Below the pieces are notes generated by a model, which was not told the origin of the DNA, ran no database searches, and saw nothing but the letters and a program-made list of their open reading frames with translations. Of a DNA stretch of 64,000 bases, positions 17,180 through 26,643 are shown piece after piece (positions within the stretch are counted from its first letter, which is position 1; every line of letters begins with the position of its first letter). A program made the position numbers and the translations under genes. The stretch comes from CAYONZ01 sp964405465 (GTDB taxonomy: Bacteria; Bdellovibrionota; Bdellovibrionia; Bdellovibrionales; JAMPXM01): positions 62,001 through 126,000 of the forward strand of contig CAYONZ010000002.1 in NCBI GenBank assembly GCA_964405465.1, given 5' to 3'.

Positions 17180-18226
17180 ATGCCAAGACCAGAATCACAT
17201 CGACTTTTGCCTCAAGATCCGCATACACCTCCGCCGGCCGGAACGGTTGTAGGTATTGGTAGTCTGCCTCACAGTGACTTTGCTCGGGCGTTTCAATTTA
17301 TTGAAGAACAAAAACTCAACTTTCCCTTCTTACCCCAGTTACCGAAAGCGCCTGGTCATGGGAATATGCTTGATGAATTGGCAAATCGGGAAAACGGAGT
17401 CTTCGCGTCGGATGAACTGCCTCGATTTCTAAAACAGCAAAGGCAACAATTGGAGATCGTGTCTAAAGAAGGCCATATAGAAAGTCACCTACCTCGAGAA
17501 ATTTGTCTCAAGTGGCAGTTGGTGGGCCCCTTGACCTACCGAAAATTTTCTGGCCAAACACTTGCTGAATGTGGTGATTTACTACTGAACGAAATCCAAA
17601 CGAGGTTGTCGATTCTATTACGAACTCTAGAAGACACCTCGTGTAAACAAATTTTATTTTTAGACGAGCCTGTACTCGACAGTGAAGAGTGCCGTGAGGG
17701 CTTGCGCAGCGAAGAGTATCGTGCTTTCGTCACAAGCTTGCGGAGTGTGTTTGCTAGGGCCAATATCGATTTGGTTTTAGGCCTGCATTGTTGTGGTCGG
17801 TTCGATGCGAGTTCTTCTGAGATTTTATTTCGGTTGGGATTTCAAATTATTTCTTTCGACTTACATCTCTTTACTTCTGCAGACGAACTTTCTCTGTTTT
17901 TGCTGAGTTTAAACAGAGAGCTTGTGTGGTGCCTTGGCTCAGTTCCCTGTGTTGCGCCCGGTATGGCGCCGGCGGTTGAAACCAAAGAACTCTTTGGTGA
18001 CCATCAAACAACAAAGGCAATGGCCTTGATTGAAAAACTTAAGGTGAATCTCACGCAAGTCACAAATCAACATCCTGAACTTCGAGACTCATTGAGACGT
18101 TCCTTGATTTCCGCTTCTTGTGGTTTGAGTGGTTTAAGCGAAAAGGATGCTGCGTTTTCGTTTGCTCAACAAAAGGACTTTGCCAAATGGTTAAAGCAAG
18201 TTTGTGGTGCAACAGCCTTGGCATGA
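17180..18226 (+). CDS. MetE-like (cobalamin-independent methionine synthase family) protein
   Basis: The ATG at 17180 is chosen because GGAG lies ~6 nt upstream; earlier in-frame ATGs overlap the metH start region. The 348-residue protein contains GIGSLPHSDF (residues ~25-34), WQLVGPLTYRKF, LFLDEPVL and LGLHCCGRFD, and resembles the C-terminal barrel half of MetE and the UROD/MetE superfamily. True MetE is about twice as long and has an N-terminal substrate domain, missing here. The His-Cys-Cys cluster could bind zinc. Divergence from metH suggests a related methyl-transfer role, perhaps with a corrinoid protein or alternative methyl donor. Its stop is 9 bp from the convergent lipase gene. 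Confidence 0.85.
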   Translation: MPRPESHRLLPQDPHTPPPAGTVVGIGSLPHSDFARAFQFIEEQKLNFPFLPQLPKAPGHGNMLDELANRENGVFASDELPRFLKQQRQQLEIVSKEGHIESHLPREICLKWQLVGPLTYRKFSGQTLAECGDLLLNEIQTRLSILLRTLEDTSCKQILFLDEPVLDSEECREGLRSEEYRAFVTSLRSVFARANIDLVLGLHCCGRFDASSSEILFRLGFQIISFDLHLFTSADELSLFLLSLNRELVWCLGSVPCVAPGMAPAVETKELFGDHQTTKAMALIEKLKVNLTQVTNQHPELRDSLRRSLISASCGLSGLSEKDAAFSFAQQKDFAKWLKQVCGATALA

Positions 18227-18235
18227 CGGCCTACT

Positions 18236-19909
18236 TCACCTTGCTTTATGGGACAAACTAGATGGGGCTCGAGAGGCCAAGGTCGATAGAACAAGCTCAG
18301 TAAAAGTAGTGGTTCCAGCTTGAACCGGGATCTCGACATCACGTGCTTTATACCCAGCGACCGAAAAATGGGCCTGCAAAACATGGCCATTCTTTAGTTC
18401 CGAAATTTTTCCAGAATAGGCCTTCCGAATTGCCGGAGTCGTGGACCAACTCCTAAATTCTTCTGGAGCTGTGAACCGATCTTCCTGGAGTTCCTCGATG
18501 GTCGAAAGCGATGTCTGGTTGTTTTTAAACTCCGCCGAAAAAAGCTTTTCAAGTTGGGCTATTTGTTTGTACGAAGCTAAGGTTACGTCTTTAATTGGAT
18601 CCATTGGTCTGAGCTCGACGAGAACCGTATATTGATCCAACTCAAAATGACCAAGTGCCGAACTGATGGGCTCTTGTTGCTGCTTTTGAAAGTGTCGAAA
18701 AATGGGGAGTATAGCTGCGCTCTGGCACTGTTCGAGAGGTTTGTTGAGGCAGTCTGGCGGCACATCCGATTCACTGGGATAATTAAGTGCAGAAAAATAT
18801 TTTGCAAATCGACCCAATATTTTCTCGAGCCGAGGCAAGTGAGCACCGTCAACATAGACTGTTTCGGGCGCAAACTTTGAGTGTAAAAAGCGATCAGCAT
18901 TGACCTTGGTAGAAATCGGGGGCGCAGTTTCTCGGTAGAAGAGATGTGGATAAGAAGCACTAGAGGTGGGCACAGCTAGGTCTCCCTCAAAAACATCATC
19001 ATAGTGAATGGCTTTGAGGAGTGGGTTCCCTGGGCCGAGCAGGCCTACAATATTGAGAAAGCGAATATTTTTTGACAGCCCAGCGAAATACAGTTCGTTC
19101 TTTGGGTCATTGAGTTCGTCCTGCAGGCGAAAGCTCGCTTCACTTGCAATTGCCATATCTTCAAGTTGGCGAAGACCTAAGCGTTGCAGATACCAAAAAT
19201 TTCCGAAGATGTTTTTTAGGTATTTACCAAATGTGGCCATTCGCGATCCCCAATACGGTGGGGCCACCGTGACGATCGAATCGACTTGCTCGAGACTTGG
19301 TTTGATCGTTGGTCCAAAATTTTTTCGTCTATTGAGTAGCCATCGTAAAACAATTCGTCCGCCTTGAGAGTGAGTCACGAAAGAAAATCGATCTTGGCTG
19401 AGTAAGGGGTGTTGAACAAAGTAGGAGGACAGAAAACTCTCAAGATCATTTGCGAAATCCTCGACTGATTTTTGGTCGTTTTGTGTGTCGTAGTCGAAGT
19501 TCACAAAAGTGAATTTTTGAAGTGCTCCATTGAAATTTAAATTCTTCTCTAAGACCGGGCCCATTGACCCAAATAGCTTATGGCTTGAGCCGATACCATG
19601 AATGAGGATGATGTAGTGTTGGGGAAGGGGATTTAGTGAGCGGTCTTGCTCTCGGGCTTTGGCCAAACCCGGATTGAAATAGATCACAAAAAAGCATAGG
19701 GCAAATAACAAGAATGGAAGCGGTCGAAATGAAGAGGTGCTTCCGTCATCAGGGCGGCTTGGTAACTGAAAATATTTGTGGTTCAATAAAAGACTGTCCA
19801 AAAAGTGATAGCTCAAAAAGTACCATCTCAAAAAGTAATAGTTCAAAAAATGACTTGGTACTTGGTTGGCCTTTTGTTTCGCTCCGCGACTCACTTTCTG
19901 TTTTGACAT
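18236..19909 (-). CDS. Exported lipase-like alpha/beta hydrolase
   Basis: The start at 19909 follows a perfect GGAGGGG site 3 nt upstream; an earlier ATG lacks one. The 557-residue product has a long N-terminus containing a 5-residue aromatic repeat (YYFLR, WYFLS, YHFLD; residues ~20-42). A hydrophobic signal-anchor (residues ~62-82, PFLLFALCFFVIYF) follows. The catalytic core shows HYIILIHGIGSSHKLFG (oxyanion HG motif) and FVTHSQGGRIVLRWLL (nucleophile Ser181). DGAHLP near residue 370 could carry the His. This matches PGAP1/lipase-type hydrolases that act on esters in the periplasm or outside. A 28-residue hydrophobic peptide gene lies 90 bp upstream. Confidence 0.85.
   Translation of the reverse strand: MSKQKVSRGAKQKANQVPSHFLNYYFLRWYFLSYHFLDSLLLNHKYFQLPSRPDDGSTSSFRPLPFLLFALCFFVIYFNPGLAKAREQDRSLNPLPQHYIILIHGIGSSHKLFGSMGPVLEKNLNFNGALQKFTFVNFDYDTQNDQKSVEDFANDLESFLSSYFVQHPLLSQDRFSFVTHSQGGRIVLRWLLNRRKNFGPTIKPSLEQVDSIVTVAPPYWGSRMATFGKYLKNIFGNFWYLQRLGLRQLEDMAIASEASFRLQDELNDPKNELYFAGLSKNIRFLNIVGLLGPGNPLLKAIHYDDVFEGDLAVPTSSASYPHLFYRETAPPISTKVNADRFLHSKFAPETVYVDGAHLPRLEKILGRFAKYFSALNYPSESDVPPDCLNKPLEQCQSAAILPIFRHFQKQQQEPISSALGHFELDQYTVLVELRPMDPIKDVTLASYKQIAQLEKLFSAEFKNNQTSLSTIEELQEDRFTAPEEFRSWSTTPAIRKAYSGKISELKNGHVLQAHFSVAGYKARDVEIPVQAGTTTFTELVLSTLASRAPSSLSHKAR
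19785..19858 (-). repeat. 15-bp minisatellite inside the lipase-like gene
   Basis: Three clear 15-nt units begin with AAAAAGT at 19800, 19815 and 19830, and degenerate copies flank them on both sides. The period is a multiple of three, so copy-number change keeps the frame and alters the number of pentapeptides (Y/W)(Y/H)FL(R/S/D) before the signal-anchor. Confidence 0.8.
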
Positions 19910-19999
19910 AGCCCCTCCGGTGGTTGTCCGCATGATGTCTTCATCGTTTCGACATCTTCGTAGCTTGTCAACACCGTGGGGCGAACGAATAAACCTGAG

Positions 20000-20086
20000 C
20001 TAAGATTGCAGCGTGTGTAAAAGGGCGCTCAAAGAAAGCGCAAGTAGGAAGTAGAAAAGAGCTTTGGTCTTAATAGTCATGGTCAT
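20000..20086 (-). CDS. 28-residue hydrophobic peptide
   Basis: A GGAGGG site 4 nt before the ATG opens a short frame: MTMTIKTKALFYFLLALSLS and then eight residues ending LQS. A two-Lys N-terminus followed by ~16 hydrophobic residues forms one membrane helix. It lies upstream of the lipase-like gene on the same strand. It could be a small membrane protein or a leader peptide for that gene. The evidence is the strong ribosome binding site and the helix; a second ATG two codons later is an alternative start. Confidence 0.5.
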   Translation of the reverse strand: MTMTIKTKALFYFLLALSLSALLHTLQS

Positions 20087-20416
20087 ATACCCTCCAATCG
20101 TGATTTGAGCTCTGCTCGGGTTTAGGTGAGAGGCGCTGCTTCATGCAATCAAATCTCGAGACTGCTTGAGTCATCTGGGGCCCAAACTAAAGGTATTGTA
20201 TCTCCTAGTTTGCTGTGTCTACTTACAGCGAAACCTGCCTCGGTCCCTTCAGACTCCAGCCAAAACCCAATTGAAGTAGATCCAAATACCATGCCGGCTT
20301 GGTGTAACCTTACGCTCAATTATATTATTGGTGATCTCGAGATAGGGGGAGAGACTGGTCCAAAATTTGAATTGTGTACATCGCGAAAGATAAACGATTC
20401 AATGGGAGCTATTTAG
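20087..20416. other. 330-bp intergenic region upstream of the propeller-like gene
   Basis: It holds the divergent control regions of the 28-residue peptide and the forward 623-residue gene. A 96-codon GTG frame (20126-20416) runs in the same frame as the downstream gene up to a TAG. It has no Shine-Dalgarno and no recognisable motif, so it was not called. Confidence 0.5.
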
Positions 20417-22288
20417 TTGAACTTGAAGCTGGGCCAACATCAATCTGGGCTGCAAATTTGCGCACGGGCGACGATTTTCGCGCTGTCGATTTTCTCGACA
20501 GTGGGTCTGACCCTTTTTGCTTCAGTTGAAACCGCACAGGCGCATGTCGCACCGTTTGATTTCGGTCGATTGTTTTGTGCAGACCTGGTTCCCGCTAATT
20601 ATCCGTCGCTCACCGCTAGTGAAATGATGAGATGGGACGAGGCCATTCGCGAGGTGGCAGAACGGCTACCCATAGATCCACAAGCTCTCGACATCGTGAC
20701 ACTTACTGCGCAGCCACAGCGTGTGGTGCTTCCATTTAATTTAGCCGACCTTTTTACAATTTCAAAACAGGACAGTCATATCTATAGTCAGATGCAACTA
20801 TCGAGTTTCGCCCATAGGAGTTGGAGTGCGGAGCAACTGAAGCGTGCGCAAGAGCTTTTGCGTGAACTGGCCTTGCAGCAAAGTGCGATGTCTATTTCGG
20901 GGGCCCAAAAGCATTTCGAAAAACGGGATGAAAAAATAGAATCGAAACCTAGATTCGGGTTAACGGAGTCACCTGTTACATCGATTTTAGATATGGGCTT
21001 GAGTGAGCGTGCCGTGATCAGCCGTTTTGACTTAAAGCATGAGTTGGCTGTGACCTCTGAGGGAGTCATTGATTTAAAGAAAAAAACAATTGATCGGCGA
21101 AATCGAATTCAAGCCGAGTTTGAAATGCGCTCGACGTTTTTGTTCGGACAGTCGACAGTGAGTGCCAATGGAAGATTTGTCGCGATCAAGAATTTTGCAG
21201 ATCCCACGCAACTTAAACTTGAAATTTGGGATCGTGAAACAAAAAAATCATGGTCTTTGCCGATCGCCCAGCAGACCCGGGCTTTGCTTCGCGGTGACCA
21301 ACAGTTGATTTTGGTCAGCGAAGGCGAGGAAGTTCGCACACTTGAAATCGATCTCGCAAAGTTGGCTGCAAGTGAAGCAGGACTTGATGGAATTACTCGT
21401 GAGTTTCTAGCTGTTTCAACATTGCGTTCGGTGAGGCCGACCATTTCTGCGCTAGAGAACCGCAGATTTGATACGAAAAGTCGGTTTGTTCATAGTATGA
21501 TCTTAAACGATGGCAGGTCGGTGGGGTTTGAGCTTTTTGAAAAAGAAGGGCTGCATGCTCGAGTTGTGAACCTATTAACTGGGCAAATTCTTCTGGATGC
21601 AGTTAGCGATCTTGGTCCATACAAGGGAATGTCAATTAAAGTTTTAGGAGTAAATCAGGCGAGAAATGGATTGCTAGAATTTGTGATCGAACGGGAAGTT
21701 TCAAATTCGGACTCGATGCCTTTTGAGGCTGGGAACAGCGCAAAAAGAAAATCTACGACAATTGCGCAGACGATTTTGTTTGGAATCAATCTTGTCAAAG
21801 GTGAGATGAAGTTGAACGGTCTTGCTGCAAGTGGTGCGACAGCAAATTCATTTGATTTTTTTGGTTGGACGAATAGCGATTCATATCAAGTCGTGAGAAC
21901 TCGTATGGATCAGCGAGAGATGATCTATGTGCTGAGTCGATACCGACCTGAACATGGTACTGCTTTCAATCGCTTGGCCATATTGGCGAGTGAAGACTTG
22001 GCGCCGATTTTAAAAGAGTATTCCCAAGTGGACTTTTTGGAGATGGTTGAGGACAAATCAGAAGATTCAGCAGAGCTCATTCTCATTGCCAAGAACCCAG
22101 ATACGGATGCACGCGCGTTGTTTCGGCTCAGTCCTTCGGGAGAGTTACTGGTTAAAGCTCAGCCTTTAGCGGGTGATAAGGTTCTTGCCATAGGGCTGCG
22201 CAATTCAAAGCTTGAGGTTTTCCAAGAGTTGAGAGTCAAAGGTGTTGCGAAAAAGTTAGTTCGCACAAGTTTTCCCTCGGTAAAATAA
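20417..22288 (+). CDS. Exported protein, possibly a beta-propeller
   Basis: This 623-residue protein starts at TTG, with GGGAG 8 nt upstream. Residues ~15-42 form a signal peptide ending VETAQA. The mature protein begins with a Cys-containing region, then a helical part (WSAEQLKRAQELLRELALQQ). From about residue 190 it turns beta-rich with segments such as STVSANGRFVAIKNF and KLEIWDRETKKSWSLPI, which resemble WD/propeller blades. No catalytic motif or known family was recognised. It is convergent with radA, with 18 bp between the stops, and may be a periplasmic binding or scaffold protein. Confidence 0.8.
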   Translation: MNLKLGQHQSGLQICARATIFALSIFSTVGLTLFASVETAQAHVAPFDFGRLFCADLVPANYPSLTASEMMRWDEAIREVAERLPIDPQALDIVTLTAQPQRVVLPFNLADLFTISKQDSHIYSQMQLSSFAHRSWSAEQLKRAQELLRELALQQSAMSISGAQKHFEKRDEKIESKPRFGLTESPVTSILDMGLSERAVISRFDLKHELAVTSEGVIDLKKKTIDRRNRIQAEFEMRSTFLFGQSTVSANGRFVAIKNFADPTQLKLEIWDRETKKSWSLPIAQQTRALLRGDQQLILVSEGEEVRTLEIDLAKLAASEAGLDGITREFLAVSTLRSVRPTISALENRRFDTKSRFVHSMILNDGRSVGFELFEKEGLHARVVNLLTGQILLDAVSDLGPYKGMSIKVLGVNQARNGLLEFVIEREVSNSDSMPFEAGNSAKRKSTTIAQTILFGINLVKGEMKLNGLAASGATANSFDFFGWTNSDSYQVVRTRMDQREMIYVLSRYRPEHGTAFNRLAILASEDLAPILKEYSQVDFLEMVEDKSEDSAELILIAKNPDTDARALFRLSPSGELLVKAQPLAGDKVLAIGLRNSKLEVFQELRVKGVAKKLVRTSFPSVK

Positions 22289-22306
22289 TTGTATTGATCG
22301 TTCTAT

Positions 22307-23716
22307 CTAGTGTTTTGTAAATAGCGCTCGGAGATCCCGAAGTTCTTTAATCCAGACAATTTGCTTTGTGAGTTTATCGGGAATATCGATGAGGTGTTTT
22401 TTATTGGAAGCAGGTATCACAAATTTCTGAAACCCCAGCTTTTCGGCTTCACGCAACCGTTGTTCAATAAATGAAACCGCGCGAACTTCGCCAGAAAGAC
22501 CAATCTCGCCAAAGAAAACACTCTTGGCATTTACTTCAATGCCGGTCTCCGTTGAAATTAAGGCTGCGGCAACAGCTAAGTCGGCAGCGGGCTCGACAAG
22601 TCTTAATCCCCCCACCACATTGATGAAGACATCTTGGTTTGAGAGATTGAGCTTAAGGTGTTTATTTAAAACTGCCACTAAAAGATGAACTCGATCGACG
22701 TCAAATCCGAGGGACGTTCTTCTTGGTACTGGCATTGGCGTTGGTGTTGTGAGAGCTTGAATTTCGCAAAGCATAGGGCGAGATCCTTCCATCGAGGCGA
22801 ACACAGTAGAGCCAACCAAGTGAGTGCCTCGCTCCTCCAGAAAAAGTTCTGAGGGATTGCTGACCTCTCGTAGTCCTGCCGAATCCATTTGAAAAACACC
22901 CAATTCATGAGTTGGACCAAAACGATTTTTAAGAGCTCGCAACAAGCGAAACTGATGGCTCTGGTCGCCTTCAAACGATAGGACTGTGTCGACCATATGC
23001 TCAAGAACTTTAGGGCCAGCGATGTTACCTTCTTTGGTCACATGGCCAATCAGAAAGACACTGATTTGGGATCCTTTGGCGAGACCCATAAGTTGGGCTG
23101 CCGTTTCGCGAACTTGAGTGACCGATCCCGGAGCAGATGGAATGTCTGGCAGATAAATCGATTGGATCGAATCAATCACGATAACTTTTGGTTTTCGATT
23201 TTTTGCAATCTCCATGATGACATCGAGATTTGATTCATTGGCCATCTGCACATGGGCAGAATGAACTCCCAGGCGTTGGGCGCGAAGTGCCGTTTGCGTT
23301 ACCGATTCTTCTCCAGAAACATACAATAATTCTGCTCCGTTTTTAGCAAGGCCACCTGCCATTTGTAAAAGAAGAGTGCTTTTGCCGATTCCGGGATCTC
23401 CACCTAAAAGAATAAAACTACCTTCGACCAATCCACCACCGAGCACGCGATCAAGCTCAGAGTATCCAGTCGATTGCCTTTCGATTTTGAGGTCAGTGAC
23501 CTTTTGATCGAGGGTGATCACATGAGGTGTGCTGCTGGACCCCGAAGTGGTGGCCCAGCCCCGACCACGAACATTGGTTGTGGAATTCTCTTGAACGACA
23601 ACCTCTTCGACATAAGAATTCCATGCTCCACAGTCCGAGCAACGGCCTTCCCACTTAGGTCGCTGCGCCCCACAGTTTTGACAAACAAACAATGATTTTA
23701 TCTTCGACTTCGCCAT
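22307..23716 (-). CDS. radA: DNA repair protein RadA
   Basis: RadA (Sms) is a RecA-like ATPase that extends heteroduplex DNA during homologous recombination. The ATG at 23716 gives the family's usual N-terminus (MAKSKIKSLFVCQNCG) and length (469 residues). A four-cysteine zinc finger (CQNCG, then CSDCG) comes first. The Walker A GGDPGIGKSTLLLQ and VIVIDSIQS follow, then the RadA-specific KNRFGPTHELGVF motif. A C-terminal Lon-protease-like domain (VGGLRLVEPAADLAVAAALIS) ends the protein. The open frame extends far upstream of the true start but runs antisense to the next gene. The start codon lies only ~13 bp from the divergent transglycosylase start. Confidence 0.97.
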   Translation of the reverse strand: MAKSKIKSLFVCQNCGAQRPKWEGRCSDCGAWNSYVEEVVVQENSTTNVRGRGWATTSGSSSTPHVITLDQKVTDLKIERQSTGYSELDRVLGGGLVEGSFILLGGDPGIGKSTLLLQMAGGLAKNGAELLYVSGEESVTQTALRAQRLGVHSAHVQMANESNLDVIMEIAKNRKPKVIVIDSIQSIYLPDIPSAPGSVTQVRETAAQLMGLAKGSQISVFLIGHVTKEGNIAGPKVLEHMVDTVLSFEGDQSHQFRLLRALKNRFGPTHELGVFQMDSAGLREVSNPSELFLEERGTHLVGSTVFASMEGSRPMLCEIQALTTPTPMPVPRRTSLGFDVDRVHLLVAVLNKHLKLNLSNQDVFINVVGGLRLVEPAADLAVAAALISTETGIEVNAKSVFFGEIGLSGEVRAVSFIEQRLREAEKLGFQKFVIPASNKKHLIDIPDKLTKQIVWIKELRDLRALFTKH

Positions 23717-23729
23717 ACTTTTCGGTACC

Positions 23730-26580
23730 ATGGTTAAGATGTTGAGACAAATGCCATTCAAAATTTGCACCGTGTTTTTTATTTGTTCAATCGTCCAACC
23801 CAGCGTCGGAGTTTCCGCAAAGGCGAACCATTCGCGGCGAAACACTCGTGCAGCCGGACAAGCACAAGAGGTTCTGAGTGAAAAAAAACAAGCAGACACG
23901 AATGAAAGTTCTACTGCGAGTACGACGGTGTCTAACTCTGCGGGACCAACAGCTGCGGGCGTGACAGCGCCAGTTGCAGCACAAGTCACGGTACCAGTAG
24001 CACCACCAGTGGCCGGAGCCTCTGGCGCAACACTTCCGAATGATCTGTTAAAAGCATTGCAACAAACCATGATGCAAAAAAAGTTTTCTGACGCACAAAA
24101 GGTTTTGACTCAACTTGAGGCCATCGCCGCGAATGGCGGAAGCAAAGAGGACAGGTCCTTTGTTTTTTTTTGCAGAGGCCTATTTGGCTTTTGTACAAGA
24201 TAAATTTGCTGAGGCTGTTCCGTTATTTCGTCGCGCGATCGAAGTCGATCAGCGCCTTGAAGACTATGCCCGCTACTACTTGGCACAAAGCTTAGTCAAT
24301 ACTGGTGATCTAGAAATGGCAAAAGTGGAGTATCAAAAGGTGCTCAACACCAAGGCCACATCGAGTATGCAAAAACAAGCGGTTTTGCAATTGGCAGATC
24401 TTGAATACCGGTTGAAAAATTTTAAGCAATCAAAAATTCATTACACATCACTGCTTAAGAAGCTGAAGAATTCTCCAGAGTATGCAGACATCATTTGGCA
24501 CATGATGAGTATTGAGCGACAAACACTGGGCGCGCAGGCAGGATGCAAATGGGCGAAGGAGCTCTATAGCAAGTATCCGACGATGGCTCGCATTCAAGAT
24601 TGGTCCTGGCAGATGCAAAAAAATACGGTTGAAGGTTTGCATCTTACATGTCGAGTGAGTGAAAAGGATACCGAGACACGAATCAAGCGCTTACAATTTG
24701 GTGGTGATTCTGCGAAAGCTGAAAAAGAAATCCGTGAGTTGCGACCTGGGGCCGACGATGAGGAAAACAATTATTCTTTAGACGTAATGCTCGCACAACA
24801 TTGGATCAGTGAAGGTCAAACCGTTGAGGCGATGCGCTTACTTTTGCCGCATGCAAAATCACAGGCGCTTCGCCCACCGTTTTGGATGTTGATCGGTAAA
24901 GCCGCTTCGCGAGCGGGTGACTATGTGACCGCGATAGGGGCTTACGAAAAAGCCTACAAGTTGGCGCCACGAGGTAAGAAGGCCAAAGAGTCTTTATTTC
25001 AGGCTGCATTTATGAGTTATCAATCTCAGGATTATGATGGTGCCGTGCAATTATTTGAACAGTTCATCAAGGGATCTTCGAATTCAGCAATGGGTTCGAA
25101 GATGAGTCGAGATGCTCGTTGGCATTTGTCGTGGATTAAATATTTGCGTGGAGATTACGATGGAGCTCTTCAGAGCTTTGCACAACTACAAACTGTAAAA
25201 GAAAAACGATTTGTTCGTAAGCGTCGGGGGCGAAAAATTTTGGTGGTGTCCGACTCAAATACCAGCGAGCGTGCACGATATTGGATGGCCATGTCGCTAT
25301 TGCGACTGGGGCAAATCGAAAATGCACGTGAGATGTTTGCGCGTTTAGCAAAAGATCCAAATCTTGGGTTCTATGCGATTGCGGCCAGTTCAAGGTTGGC
25401 CGCGCTTCCTGTGGTGGTAAACAAAAAAGGTGAAACACCTTCTGCGCCCACAGGTGGTTCTCCCTCCGGGGCGGGTGTCGGATCTACAGAGGGCTCCGAT
25501 GTTGGCTCAGCAAAAGAATCAACAAATGAGACTCTGAGTGATACAAGTGTGCGATTTGCAGCTTCGACTCTTGACTCCTCCTCGGCTGTCGAGACCGAAG
25601 AGACTGAGGACGAAGCAAGTGATGATGTTGTCCATGATGACGTACAAGAAGTCGAAGCCGGAGAAGCCGTTGCAGAAGATGAAACTCTAGTCTTGCATGA
25701 TCCCTATTTGGTGAAGCGACATGGAAGAGCAAAAGATCTTGGATATCTGGGTTTGTTTCGATTTGCACAAGAAGAGCTTGCAGAAATTGATCGTCGCACC
25801 AACTCAATTGCAGATCGCAAGACCTTGATTCTCGAGTATCAACAAGCTCAAGAATTCAATCGGTCCTCTCAGCTTGGTGAATCTGGTTTCGGTGCGACGA
25901 GAATCCGCGATGGGTTGTTGGGAGCCAGACAACTTTGGGAATTTTCTTTTCCGCGTGCATTTGATGAGTCTGTAGTGAGTTCTGCCAAAAAGTTTTCTAT
26001 CCCCTTTGAATTGGTTTGGGGGATTATGAGGGCCGAGAGCCAATATCGGCCTGAGGCTCAATCTCCTGTTGGTGCAATGGGCTTGATGCAGCTGATGCCC
26101 TTCACCGCGAAGCAGGTGGCTGGGCTTTTAGAGCTTAAAGATTTTCAAACCAAAAGTTTGATCGAGCCAGACGTCAATATCTTGTTAGGTGCTAGGTATC
26201 TCTCGCGTCTCTATGAGAAATTTTCGGCCAGCGTGCCTCTTGTGGCTGCCAGTTACAATGCTGGACCACATCGCGTATACGCATGGCTCAAGGGTTTCGG
26301 ACATCTCGATATGGACGAGTTTATCGAGCATATACCATTTATCGAAACACGAAATTATGCCAAGAAAGTGGTGCGGCACTATCAGATCTACCATTTGCTC
26401 TACGGTACCTCCAGCACGGTGTTGGTACCCAAGGCAAAGAAGATTTTAAATAAGTGGACAGTAGCGGCTTTCGCCGAAACAAAGTCTTCAGCTGGGCCTG
26501 AATCGTTAGCAGTGCCGTGGCTGGTGAGACCTGTCGGCATTGAGGTGTCAGACTCTATTGTCAATCGTGAAACATGGTAA
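23730..26580 (+). CDS. TPR/SLT lytic transglycosylase, frame interrupted at a T9 run
   Basis: The 5' frame (23730 to ~24170) encodes a signal peptide (MPFKICTVFFICSIVQPSVGVSA), an Ala/Pro-rich linker and a TPR helix ending DRSFVFF. The 3' frame, one base over, picks up FAEAYLAFVQDKFAEAVPLF and runs to 26580. The join is a run of nine T at 24163-24171; eight T would give one 949-residue protein. The product has many TPR-like repeats and an acidic Glu/Asp linker. The C-terminal SLT domain has RAESQYRPEAQSPVGAMGLMQLMP with the catalytic Glu, and SYNAGPHRVYAWL. Such enzymes cleave peptidoglycan to anhydromuropeptides. The shift may be transcriptional slippage, phase variation, mutation or a sequencing error. 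Confidence 0.85.
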
Positions 26581-26643
26581 ATATATTTAAGTTAGGAGCT
26601 GGGAACCGTTGACGATTAAACAAAATTTATCTATAAAGAGCGT

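Noticed and set aside
16950..17180. Cobalamin or SAM riboswitch in front of metH
   Set aside because: The gap to the divergent gene is only 116 bp and no B12-box or SAM-type pairing was seen.
20126..20416. 96-codon GTG frame just upstream of the 623-residue gene
   Set aside because: No Shine-Dalgarno and no recognisable sequence; it ends in TAG right before a well supported TTG start.
23731..24070. N-terminal extension of radA
   Set aside because: The frame is open but antisense to the transglycosylase gene; the zinc-finger start at 23716 matches the family.
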